A stretch of 64,000 nt of DNA from the NCBI GenBank assembly GCA_035913415.1, contig JAMIIV010000247.1, forward strand, positions 50,484-114,483, read 5' to 3'. This DNA comes from UBA5070 sp035913415. Lineage in GTDB: Bacteria; Fibrobacterota; Fibrobacteria; UBA5070. Below, in pieces: positions 34,785 through 42,838 of the stretch. A program made the position numbers and the translations under genes. Every line of letters starts with the position of its first letter. The stretch's first letter is position 1. The notes below the pieces were generated by a model. The model worked only from the letters and a program-made list of their open reading frames with translations, was not told the DNA's origin and made no database searches.

Positions 34785-34951
34785 CCCTGGATCCCGCGAT
34801 AGAGAGGGATGTGATGCTCGCTGAATCGCTTGATGTCTGTGCCTTTTGTCCGACCGACGGCGCACTTGGCGGGTGCGGGGGAGGGAGGCAAAAGGCGCAG
34901 GCGCGAGCGAGGCGGCGGGCAGCGCGCCCGGCCCTATCGCGGGGTCCAGGG
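34785..34951. repeat. Element bounded by 18-bp inverted repeats
   Basis: CCCTGGATCCCGCGATAG (34785-34802) is inverted as CTATCGCGGGGTCCAGGG (34934-34951) with one mismatch. The 131-base interior is non-coding and very G-rich on its right side. It is compact and MITE-like in size, but I see no flanking target duplication. The wider gap 34736-35028 holds no gene. Confidence 0.5.
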
Positions 34952-35028
34952 TGAAACGTTGCAATCCTTCCAACGGATTCCCTGGCAATCCGCCCCCCGG
35001 GCCGGAGGGTCGCCCCTACCTTCCGAAG

Positions 35029-35856
35029 GTGCCCGACCTTTACGCCTACACCGACTACCGCGCCTGGCTGCGCGACCACTTCGAGAGCCGCAGGGCTGTC
35101 GATGCCTTCGTCTCCATGCGCTTCATCGCCGCGAAGGTGGGCACCGACGCCGGCACCATCGTCAAGATCCTGCAAGACCAACTGCATCTGTCGCCGCGCC
35201 TGATCCCCGGCATGCTGGCCCTGTGCAAACTTTCGGGGCGCCAGGCAGACTACTTCCAGGCCCTGGTCGACTTCGCCAAGGCCCGCACCGACGCCGACAT
35301 CCGCCGCACCTTCGAGCGCATGCAAGCCTTGCGCGGCATCGAAGCCCGCACGCTCGAGGAGGACCAATACGCCTTCTACCAGAGCTGGATCCACTCCGCG
35401 GTGCGCGCCGTGGTGGGAATCACGCCCTTCGAAGGCGACTTCCAGACGCTGGCCGCCAACCTGCACCCCCCGGTCACCCCAACCCAGGCCCGACAGTCCA
35501 TCGAGCTCCTGGAACGGATTGGCCTGTTGCGCCGCGATGAACGCCAGCGCCTGGTCCTGGCCGACAACCTGGTCACCACCGGCGAAAAGTGGCGAGGTCC
35601 CGCGGTTCGCGCCTTCCAGAAGCAGACCATGGAGCTGGCGGCGGAATCCCTCGAACGCGACCCCGTCGAGCTGCGCGAACACTCCACGGTGACGCTCACG
35701 CTGCGCCGCTCCGACCTTTGCCTGCTCAAGGAGCGGGCCTCGGCCTTCCGTCAGGACCTGCTCAAGATCGCCCAGGCGGCCGAAGGGGAAGACGCCGTCT
35801 TCCAGGTGAACGTCCAGATCTTCCCCATGGCCCTGGTGGGAGGGGAATCGGCATGA
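35029..35856 (+). CDS. TIGR02147-family (DUF4423) regulator-like protein
   Basis: 275 residues from GTG 35029, chosen because family members begin near the motif PDLYAYTDYRAWLRDHFE. An N-terminal helix-turn-helix-like part (SMRFIAAKVGTDAGTIVKIL) is followed by SGRQADYFQALVDFAKA and a winged-helix-like C-terminal region (LERIGLLRRDERQRLVL). TIGR02147 is a large paralogous family first described in Fibrobacter succinogenes. Members are thought to be regulators, often next to surface proteins. Its stop overlaps the start of the lipoprotein gene (ATGA, 35853-35856), so the two are co-translated. Confidence 0.85.
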   Translation: MPDLYAYTDYRAWLRDHFESRRAVDAFVSMRFIAAKVGTDAGTIVKILQDQLHLSPRLIPGMLALCKLSGRQADYFQALVDFAKARTDADIRRTFERMQALRGIEARTLEEDQYAFYQSWIHSAVRAVVGITPFEGDFQTLAANLHPPVTPTQARQSIELLERIGLLRRDERQRLVLADNLVTTGEKWRGPAVRAFQKQTMELAAESLERDPVELREHSTVTLTLRRSDLCLLKERASAFRQDLLKIAQAAEGEDAVFQVNVQIFPMALVGGESA

Positions 35857-37436
35857 AAGCACTCCTGTCCGTGGCCATGGCAACCTTGTTTGCCGCTTGC
35901 GGATCCACCCCCGGCCCCGTGGCGGGCAACGGCTCCGAAACCACCACGGGAATCGCCGTGCGGGTTCTGGATTCCCTCGGTCAACCGGCGGAAGGCGCTC
36001 TGGTCCATCTCCGACCCGACGGCTGGTCGCCGGATACCGCCCACCCCCAACTCGACCCCTACCCCACCGCCTTGGCTGGCCCCGACGGTGTGGCGCGCTT
36101 TGTCTCGGTTCCAGCCGGATGGTGGCGTGCCGAAGCCGTCCATGGGGTGCGCGCCGCCACGGGTGCCCCGCTGACCCAGGGCGGGAAGGCCGACCTGCGC
36201 CTGACGGCACGCGCCGTGCTCCAGGGCCGTGTTGCGTTGTCGGTGGGGGCCACCCCGGCATGGGTGCGTATCCCCGGTCTCGCGGCCTTGTCCCGCACCG
36301 ATTCCCTGGGTCGTTTCGAGCTGTCCGGATTGCCCGCGGGCGACCTGCGGCTGGAGGCGCTGGCCGGATCCGCCGGACGCGACGCCCAACGCGTCTCGCT
36401 GCGGCCCGGCGACACGCTCCGCGCCCTCGAACTCTCCCCCCGCCAGGCCCAATCCGTGCCCGGGTCCGAATGGACGGATTCCGTCCTGATCGACCTCGCC
36501 CCCGACGCCGGCGCCCCCGCTACGGCACTGGTGGATTTCCCCCTCCTGGTGGCCCTTTCCGACACCTCGATCGACTTCCACGCCACCCGCGGCCACGACC
36601 TGCGCTGGGAGCGCCATGGCCGGGTGCTTCCCCACGAAGTGGAATCGTGGGATCCCGTCGCTCGTCGCGCCTGGGTGTGGGTCCTGCTCGATTCCGTCTC
36701 TGTGGAACAAGGTCTACGCCTGACCCTGCGCTGGGGCCATCCCGACGCCCCCGACCTTTCCGACGCCGCGACGGTCTTCCCGGCCGCCGCCGGCTGGCGC
36801 GGTGTCTGGCATCTGGACGCTCGCGCCCCCACCCAGGATGCGGCCCCGGGCGCCCACCACGCCACGGATTGGCGCACCCTGGCCGCCCCCGGCGTGGCCG
36901 GGACGGGTCGCTTCTGCGACACCGGCTGGTTGGCCATCGACGACCACCCCGACCTCCGCCCGACATCCCTTTCGGCCAGCACCTGGGTGCAACGCAAGGG
37001 AAGCCAGGTCGTGTCGGCGCGTTTCCTCTCGCGGGGGGCCCGCACCGACGGCCGCAACGGCTGGTCGCTGCAGACCCTCGACGACCGGGCAACCCTCGGC
37101 TTCACGACCGTCCGGACAGATTCTGTACATGACACGCTGGCTTCCGGCGGACAGATCTCCGACCGCACCTGGACCCACCTGGCCGCCACCTGGGATGCAA
37201 CCACCGGCAAGGCGCGCCTGGTGATCGACGGCATGGTGGTGGACTCGTCCCTTTCCACCCCCCCCATCGCCGAATTCCTGGGTCACGACCCCCGACTGTT
37301 CCTCGGCGCCAACTTCATCGGCACCCTCGACGAAGCTCGCCTGGCCGACCGCGCCCGCTCCCCCGCGTGGTTCCGACTGGAACACCGCACCCAGGCACCC
37401 GGATCCACCGCCCTGCGGTTCCACCGACAACCCTGA
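35853..37436 (+). CDS. Lipoprotein with DUF2341 and LamG-like domains
   Basis: 527 residues. The lipobox is LFAAC with Cys16, so it is probably anchored to a membrane and exposed outward. Two carboxypeptidase-regulatory-like repeats (IAVRVLDSLGQPAEGALVHL and SRTDSLGRFELSGLPAG) lead to a DUF2341 module (FPLLVALSDTSIDFHATRGHD) and a C-terminal concanavalin/LamG-type module (GVWHLDARAPT through LFLGANFIGTLDEARLADRA). Such proteins bind carbohydrate or other surfaces. The ATGA overlap with the TIGR02147 gene is the genus-typical regulator/surface-protein pairing. Confidence 0.83.
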   Translation: MKALLSVAMATLFAACGSTPGPVAGNGSETTTGIAVRVLDSLGQPAEGALVHLRPDGWSPDTAHPQLDPYPTALAGPDGVARFVSVPAGWWRAEAVHGVRAATGAPLTQGGKADLRLTARAVLQGRVALSVGATPAWVRIPGLAALSRTDSLGRFELSGLPAGDLRLEALAGSAGRDAQRVSLRPGDTLRALELSPRQAQSVPGSEWTDSVLIDLAPDAGAPATALVDFPLLVALSDTSIDFHATRGHDLRWERHGRVLPHEVESWDPVARRAWVWVLLDSVSVEQGLRLTLRWGHPDAPDLSDAATVFPAAAGWRGVWHLDARAPTQDAAPGAHHATDWRTLAAPGVAGTGRFCDTGWLAIDDHPDLRPTSLSASTWVQRKGSQVVSARFLSRGARTDGRNGWSLQTLDDRATLGFTTVRTDSVHDTLASGGQISDRTWTHLAATWDATTGKARLVIDGMVVDSSLSTPPIAEFLGHDPRLFLGANFIGTLDEARLADRARSPAWFRLEHRTQAPGSTALRFHRQP

Positions 37437-37458
37437 ACCTGATGCGCCGTCATAGAGC

Positions 37459-37540
37459 AGAGCGAACGATCCGCTCGTCCTGAGGAGCCCATGAAATAGG
37501 CATTCTCGAAGGGCGAAGGTCGAGAACGAACTTCCAGGAC
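37459..37540. repeat. Possible intergenic repeat remnant before the GH81 gene
   Basis: The stretch CGCTCGTCCTGAGGAG followed by CATTCTCGAAGGGCGAAG resembles the widespread CGTCCTGAG/CGAAGG type of bacterial intergenic palindrome. Only one copy is seen in this window. Confidence 0.3.
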
Positions 37541-37621
37541 ACCCTCTCGAACCCTCCCCCTTCGGCTCGTCACGGTGCCAGCCCCACCACCTTCGTCCAT
37601 CCACCCACCACGAGGTTCTCC

Positions 37622-40069
37622 ATGCGCCCCACATCCAGGGCTCTGGCCCTGCTGTTGCCATTTTTTGTCGGCACCGCCTCCGCCGGCGTCGTATCCCTCG
37701 GATCCGGCTCCTATTTGGATGCCCTCCCCCCGGGCAAGACCGGAGCCGCCGACGTCTCCGGGACCCGAGTCCTTCCGCGCGTGGTCGCGGGCGCCACGCA
37801 GGCCCCACCCACCGGCGATTGGTGGAGCTCCCTGATCTTCCCGCGCGACGCCGCGAAGTACCCCTTCGGCACGACATTGTTCCCCTGGCCCCTGAGCCTC
37901 CAGGCCCAAGCCTCGGGAATGGGCCTGGGCGCCGCCGACCCGGGCGGGCCCTCTGGAGGCACCGAATACCATCTGGGCCACACCGACGCCCTGGTGCTGG
38001 GGGTGGTCGGACTCTCCGCTTCCAAGGTCGAGGCCGTTTCCTGGGGCGACTGGCACGTGGTCGCCCGCCTCTCCGACGGATCGCGCACCCTCGAGACCAC
38101 CTTCGGCCACGGCATGCCCTACGTCCAGGTCCGTTCCAGCGGCGGCGACGCCCTGATCTCGTGCCGCACCACCCCGGTGGTCTGGTCCGGTGCCGGCACC
38201 GGAGCGCTGGGCGTCACCGTGGCGGGCAACCACTACGGACTGTTCGCGCCCGAGGGCGCGATCTGGACAGTTTCCGACAAGTCCATCCGGTCCGACCTGG
38301 CCGCGAAGGGCCGTTGGAGCGTGGCATTGCTCCCCGACGCCCAACCCTCGACGTTGGCGCGTTTTCGCCGCTCGGCCTTCGCGTTCGTGGAAAACACCAG
38401 GATCGACTGGAGCCTGGACACGCCCGCCGGAAAGATCCGCGCCCGCTACACCGTGACCACACGCGCCCTGGAAGGAACCGACACCACCACCCTGATGGCC
38501 CTGTTCCGCCACCAGTGGCTCTACAGCCCAGACGTCAACACGGCCTACACCTACAGCTCGGCCCGCGGGAGCATGAAGGTGGTCGACGGCAACACCTTCA
38601 CCACCGCCGACGTCATCCCTCCGGTGCTGCCGGCCTTGCCCCTGCCCTCCTCGCTGGCCTCCAGCCCCGCGACCTTGGTGGCCGAGCTGGAAACCGCCGC
38701 CGCGGGGACTCTTCTGGCCGGAGACGGCAGCGACACGTATTGGACAGGCAAAGGCCTGTGGCGCGCCGCGAGCTTGGTGCGCCTGGCCGACCAGCTCGGG
38801 AAGACCGCCATCCGCGATGCACTCCTGACGCGGATCAAAGGCGAGCTCGAGCGGTGGTTCACCGCGACGGCGGGTAAGACGACGGCCGTCTTCGCCTACG
38901 ATCCGCAATGGAAGACGCTCATCGGATTCCCCGCCGGCTACGGCAGCGACGTCGAACTCAACGACCACCACTTCCACTACGCCTATTACCTGATGGCCGC
39001 CGCCACCGTGGCGCAGTACGACCGCGACTGGGCGCGCCGCGACCGCTGGGGCTCCATGGTCGAACTGCTGGTGCGCGATGCGAACAACCCGCGCCGCGAC
39101 GACCCCCTGTTCCCGTTCCTGCGGCAGTTCGACCCGTATGAAGGCCATTCGTGGGCCAGCGGTCACAGCCACTTCCTGGCCGGCAACAACCAGGAATCGA
39201 ACTCCGAATCGATGCTGTTCAACACGGCCCTGGCGCTTTGGGGCATGGCGACCGGCAACGACTCCCTGCGCGACGCGGGCCTGTGGATGACCGCCACCGA
39301 AACCCGCGCCCTGGAGCAGTACTGGTGGGACGTCGACGACGCCGTATTCCCCGCCTCGTGGCCCTACAAGGCGGTCGGGATGATCTGGGGCAACGGCGCG
39401 GCGCACGCCACTTGGTTCTCCGGCGAACCCGAGTGCATCCACGGCATCAACACGTTGCCCTTCACCGCCTCGTCCATCGTGTGGACCCGGCACCCCCGAC
39501 ATGTGCGCGAACTCTTCGCCGAAATGCGCGCCGAGAAGAAGGGCGGCGTGCTGGACACCTGGACGGACGTGATGATGGCCTACGCGGCCATCGGTGCCCC
39601 CGACTCGGTCTGGAACCTCTACCAGACCTGGAACGGAGTCGGCGCCGAAGGCGGGGTGACCCGGCCCTGGTACCGCCACTGGCTGGCGAACCTGCGCGAC
39701 GCGGGAGGGATCGACACCGGTGTGGTGGCCCAGCACCCTGCCGCCGCCGTGCTGCACAAGGGCTCGGTCCGCACCTACATGGCGTGGAATCCCCGCACCA
39801 CCCCCTTGGAGGTGACCTTCTCGGATGGACAGATCCTGTCTGTCGCGCCGGGTGCGATCGCCTCGCGCATCGGGTCGGCCACGTCCGCCTCGCCCTCACG
39901 CGCCTTCCGCCCCGAGCCTCCCCTGCTGGCGACATCGGCCGCCCTGGCCGGTTGGGGAGACACCCAGGTCGAGATCGCCTCACCCCAGGGACGCATCGTG
40001 CACCGCGGCCCGGCCCGCGCCGCCCGCCTCCCCGAAGGCATCTGGGCCGTGCGTCGCATTTTCCCCTGA
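37622..40069 (+). CDS. Endo-1,3-beta-glucanase, glycoside hydrolase family 81
   Basis: 815 residues from ATG 37622, with GAGG six bases upstream. A signal peptide (ALALLLPFFVGTASAG) is followed by the GH81 N-terminal beta-sandwich (WWSSLIFPRDAAKYPFGTTL) and the (alpha/alpha) barrel, with the hallmark NDHHFHYAYYLMAAATVA and catalytic-Glu region NNQESNSESM. It should hydrolyse laminarin, curdlan or fungal/algal 1,3-beta-glucan outside the cell. The last 50 residues (QVEIASPQGRIVHRG, then LPEGIWAVRR) look like the secretion/sorting ends of Fibrobacterota and Bacteroidetes enzymes. It follows the DUF2341/LamG lipoprotein by 185 bases. Confidence 0.93.
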   Translation: MRPTSRALALLLPFFVGTASAGVVSLGSGSYLDALPPGKTGAADVSGTRVLPRVVAGATQAPPTGDWWSSLIFPRDAAKYPFGTTLFPWPLSLQAQASGMGLGAADPGGPSGGTEYHLGHTDALVLGVVGLSASKVEAVSWGDWHVVARLSDGSRTLETTFGHGMPYVQVRSSGGDALISCRTTPVVWSGAGTGALGVTVAGNHYGLFAPEGAIWTVSDKSIRSDLAAKGRWSVALLPDAQPSTLARFRRSAFAFVENTRIDWSLDTPAGKIRARYTVTTRALEGTDTTTLMALFRHQWLYSPDVNTAYTYSSARGSMKVVDGNTFTTADVIPPVLPALPLPSSLASSPATLVAELETAAAGTLLAGDGSDTYWTGKGLWRAASLVRLADQLGKTAIRDALLTRIKGELERWFTATAGKTTAVFAYDPQWKTLIGFPAGYGSDVELNDHHFHYAYYLMAAATVAQYDRDWARRDRWGSMVELLVRDANNPRRDDPLFPFLRQFDPYEGHSWASGHSHFLAGNNQESNSESMLFNTALALWGMATGNDSLRDAGLWMTATETRALEQYWWDVDDAVFPASWPYKAVGMIWGNGAAHATWFSGEPECIHGINTLPFTASSIVWTRHPRHVRELFAEMRAEKKGGVLDTWTDVMMAYAAIGAPDSVWNLYQTWNGVGAEGGVTRPWYRHWLANLRDAGGIDTGVVAQHPAAAVLHKGSVRTYMAWNPRTTPLEVTFSDGQILSVAPGAIASRIGSATSASPSRAFRPEPPLLATSAALAGWGDTQVEIASPQGRIVHRGPARAARLPEGIWAVRRIFP

Positions 40070-40126
40070 CCCTCCCCCCGCCCACGCCCCACTCGATCGA
40101 TCCGCTGGTCAATTCGTTGGCCTGTC

Positions 40127-40193
40127 CGGTGGTCGAGTCTGTCGAGACCACCCGAAACACCGACGCAATCCGGTGGTCGAGCCTGTCGAGACC
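40127..40193. repeat. Dispersed GTCGAG-family repeat, locus 3 (two direct copies)
   Basis: CGGTGGTCGAGTCTGTCGAG begins at 40127 and CGGTGGTCGAGCCTGTCGAG at 40171, each followed by ACC, with a 21-base spacer. They lie in the 198-bp gap between GH81 and the TrmB regulator. Confidence 0.65.
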
Positions 40194-40229
40194 CACCGCG
40201 CCGACGGGAGCCGGTGGGAAGCCCGAGGA

Positions 40230-40268
40230 TTGACAGGCGCTCTTTAGTAGTTCTACATGGAACCACTA
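40230..40268 (+). promoter_or_regulatory. Promoter with overlapping palindrome for the TrmB-type gene
   Basis: TTGACA (40230-40235) is a consensus -35. A weak -10 (CTACAT, 40253-40258) follows after 17 bases. The imperfect dyad TAGTAGTTC ... GGAACCACTA spans 40245-40268 and reaches the first base of the ATG. The transcript would be nearly leaderless, and the dyad is a likely autoregulatory operator. Confidence 0.5.
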
Positions 40269-40978
40269 TGAGTGCCACACCTCTCGAAGACGCCCTGGAA
40301 TCCCTCGGAGCCACTGGCCAGGAAGCCGCCCTGTATCGCGCGCTCCTGGAACACGGAGGCCTGAACGGCTACGAGGCGGCCAAGGAGACGGGGATCTCCC
40401 GCTCCAACGCCTACCACGCCCTGGCCAGTCTGGTCGACAAGGGGTTCGCCGATCGGATCGAAGGGGAGTCCACGCGCTACGCGGCGTTGCCCCCTTCCGA
40501 CCTGGCCCTGCTCCTGCGTCGGCGTCACGAGGCCTCCCTCGAGGCTCTGGTGCGGTGCGCTCCGCCGCCCCGCGTGGCCAGCACGCCCTTCCTCGACGTT
40601 TCGGGCCGCGATCGCGTCCTGGAGAAGGTGCGGCTGCTGCTGGATGCCGCCGAAGACCGCGTCTACCTCTCGGCGCCCGCCGACGAACTCGACGGAATCC
40701 GTCTAGACCTGGAGCGCGCGACGAATCGGGGGGTTCGCCTGACCATCCTGACCAACCGGTCGTGGAGCCTGGAACGCGCCGTGGTGCTGGTCCGTCGCTC
40801 GCCGAAGGGCCTGCGACTGATCGTCGACGGACGACGGGTCCTGACCGGCGAACTCGACCCGACCTCGGCGGCCTGCGTGCTTTCCGAGAACGCGCACCTG
40901 GTTTCGCTCATCAAGGACACCCTCACCCACGAGATCGAACTGGCCCGCCTGCGCGAAGCCGGAAAGGACACGCCATGA
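40268..40978 (+). CDS. TrmB-family transcriptional regulator
   Basis: 236 residues from ATG 40268. The N-terminal winged helix (LGATGQEAALYRALLEHGGL, then GISRSNAYHALASLVDKGF) is the TrmB DNA-binding domain. The C-terminal half (about 115-230) has the phospholipase-D-like TrmB regulatory fold (RVYLSAPADELDG, LTNRSW, LIVDGRRVLTGEL). TrmB regulators usually sense sugars. Here the gene overlaps a diaminopimelate decarboxylase-like gene by ATGA (40975-40978), an unusual partnership. A palindrome overlaps its own promoter and start. Confidence 0.83.
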   Translation: MSATPLEDALESLGATGQEAALYRALLEHGGLNGYEAAKETGISRSNAYHALASLVDKGFADRIEGESTRYAALPPSDLALLLRRRHEASLEALVRCAPPPRVASTPFLDVSGRDRVLEKVRLLLDAAEDRVYLSAPADELDGIRLDLERATNRGVRLTILTNRSWSLERAVVLVRRSPKGLRLIVDGRRVLTGELDPTSAACVLSENAHLVSLIKDTLTHEIELARLREAGKDTP

Positions 40979-42210
40979 TCACCCGTCCCCATTGGCTGGA
41001 GGCCGAACTCGCCTCCGATCTGCTCGAACGGCACGGTTCGCCGCTGTACGTCTACCACGAACCCACCCTGCGCACGCGCCTGCGCGAACTCGCGGGCCTA
41101 CTCCCGGGTCGCCCGTTCCACGCCAGCATCTCGGTGAAGGCCAACGGCAATCCGCATCTGCTGGCCATCGCCCGGCAGGAAGGCTTGCGCGGCGATGCCA
41201 TGAGCCCCGGTGAGATCCTGCTGCTGGAGAGGGCCGGCTACGGGCCGCAGGACATCTTCTTCATTCCCAACAATGTCGACGAGTCCGAGTTCCGTTTCGC
41301 CCACGAACGCGGCATCCTGACCAGCCTCGACGGGCTCGACCAGCTCCGCGCCTGGGGTCGCCTGTTCCCGGGCACCCGCGTGGCCCTTCGCGTCAATCCC
41401 GGCACCGGCGACGGCCACCACGCCAAGGTGGTCACCGCGGGAAACCGGACCAAGTTCGGATTCCTGCCCTCGGAACTCGACGATGCCCGCGCCATCCTGA
41501 CAGAATTCGACCTGACGCTCGCGGGTCTGAACCAGCACATCGGCTCGGGATTCCTGGAGCCCTCGCGCTACCTCGAGGCCGCCGCCACGTTGCTGCGTTT
41601 GGCCGAAGGATTCCCCACCCTCGAATTCGTGGATTTCGGCGGCGGGTTCGGCATCCCCTACCGCGCAGGCCAGGAGCGACTCGACCTGCAGGCGGTATCG
41701 TCGGGTCTGGAGGCCTTGTTGACCGACTTCGAATCGCGCACCGCGCGGCGCCTGGAGGCGCGTGTGGAGCCGGGCCGCTACTGGTGCGCCGAGATGGGTG
41801 CCCTGCTCGGCACCGTCCACGCCGTCAAAGAACGCGACGACCACCTGATCGCCGGCTCCGACCTGGGATTCAACGTGCTCCAGCGCCCCGCGCTCTACGA
41901 GGCCTGGCACGACATCGACCTCCTGGCCCCGGACGCGCTGGACCGACCGCGCCGCGACATCACCTGGGTCGGGAACATCTGCGAAAGCGGCGACATCCTG
42001 GGCGAACGGCGGCCCGGCCCCGCCCCCCGACCCGGCGACGTGGTGCGTGTGCGCGACGCGGGCGCCTACGGCTGGGCCATGAGCTCCAGCTACAACGCCC
42101 GTCCCCGCGCGGCAGAAGTGCTCCTCGAGGCGCAGGGACGGGATCGGATCATCCGGCGCCGCGAGACACACGCCGACCTGATGGCGGCGGTGCCCCCCGT
42201 CGACCATTGA
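40975..42210 (+). CDS. lysA: Diaminopimelate decarboxylase-like PLP enzyme
   Basis: 411 residues from ATG 40975, with AAAGGA six bases upstream. Fold III PLP decarboxylase motifs: Lys in SISVKANGNPHLL, GLNQHIGSGF, DFGGGFGIPY, EPGRYWCAEMG, and the substrate-binding CESGD with AYGWAMSSSYNARPRA. These match LysA, which converts meso-diaminopimelate to lysine. The usual K-A-N-x-x-P pattern is kept. Because it is co-translated with a TrmB regulator, it might also act on a related amino acid. It converges on prfH with four bases between. Confidence 0.85.
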   Translation: MITRPHWLEAELASDLLERHGSPLYVYHEPTLRTRLRELAGLLPGRPFHASISVKANGNPHLLAIARQEGLRGDAMSPGEILLLERAGYGPQDIFFIPNNVDESEFRFAHERGILTSLDGLDQLRAWGRLFPGTRVALRVNPGTGDGHHAKVVTAGNRTKFGFLPSELDDARAILTEFDLTLAGLNQHIGSGFLEPSRYLEAAATLLRLAEGFPTLEFVDFGGGFGIPYRAGQERLDLQAVSSGLEALLTDFESRTARRLEARVEPGRYWCAEMGALLGTVHAVKERDDHLIAGSDLGFNVLQRPALYEAWHDIDLLAPDALDRPRRDITWVGNICESGDILGERRPGPAPRPGDVVRVRDAGAYGWAMSSSYNARPRAAEVLLEAQGRDRIIRRRETHADLMAAVPPVDH

Positions 42211-42214
42211 CAGT

Positions 42215-42838
42215 TCACGCCTTGCGTCGGAATCCGTCTCCTTCGTAGGTCCGGAACGGCGTCCCGCGCACCAGGTCGTCGTGTCGTTTCCAGCGTTCGG
42301 ACGCCGCGTCGCTCGAACGCTTGCGGTCGAGTCCCGCCAACCTCTCCCGCAAGCGCGCCAGGGCCAGCGACCGGTTGCGGGCCTGCGACCTCTCCTCGCT
42401 GGCCACGACCACGATCCCGGTGTCCAGATGGGTGATCCGCACCGCGGTTTCGACCTTGTTCACGTTCTGCCCTCCCGCTCCCGACGACCGCATCGTCTCG
42501 ACACGACACCGCGCGAGATCGTGTTCCTCTCGCGTGGGTTCGGCCAGGACAGCCACGTCCACGAACCAGTTCTTGCGCCCATGTCCAGGCCGATCCGGGC
42601 TGGGGCACACCCAAAGCACCGTCCCCTCACCCGTGGCCGGAAAATCCTCGGGGGGATCCCCATCCAACCTCAAGAGGGCCGAACGGACCGCACCGCGGAT
42701 CCACTCCACGACATCGAGGAGCTCCACCTTCCGCCCGTGCAGGGCCATTTCGCGTTCGAACGAGCCCAGCAGGTGCCAGGCTGCCCGTCCGCATTCCAAC
42801 GGGCCTCGGCCCGCGCTGATCTGGATCCACATGTTCAA
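42215..42838 (-). CDS. prfH: Peptide chain release factor H (PrfH)
   Basis: 207 residues. The catalytic GGQ motif lies in SSGAGGQNVNKVETAVRI, and VVASEERSQARNRSLALARL is the conserved ribosome-binding tail. The codon-recognition domain of RF1/RF2 is absent, as expected for PrfH. The protein is thought to rescue ribosomes damaged in the decoding centre and hand the 16S rRNA to RtcB for repair. Its start overlaps the stop of the RtcB gene by four bases (42835-42838), confirming a two-gene operon. Confidence 0.93.
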   Translation of the reverse strand: MNMWIQISAGRGPLECGRAAWHLLGSFEREMALHGRKVELLDVVEWIRGAVRSALLRLDGDPPEDFPATGEGTVLWVCPSPDRPGHGRKNWFVDVAVLAEPTREEHDLARCRVETMRSSGAGGQNVNKVETAVRITHLDTGIVVVASEERSQARNRSLALARLRERLAGLDRKRSSDAASERWKRHDDLVRGTPFRTYEGDGFRRKA

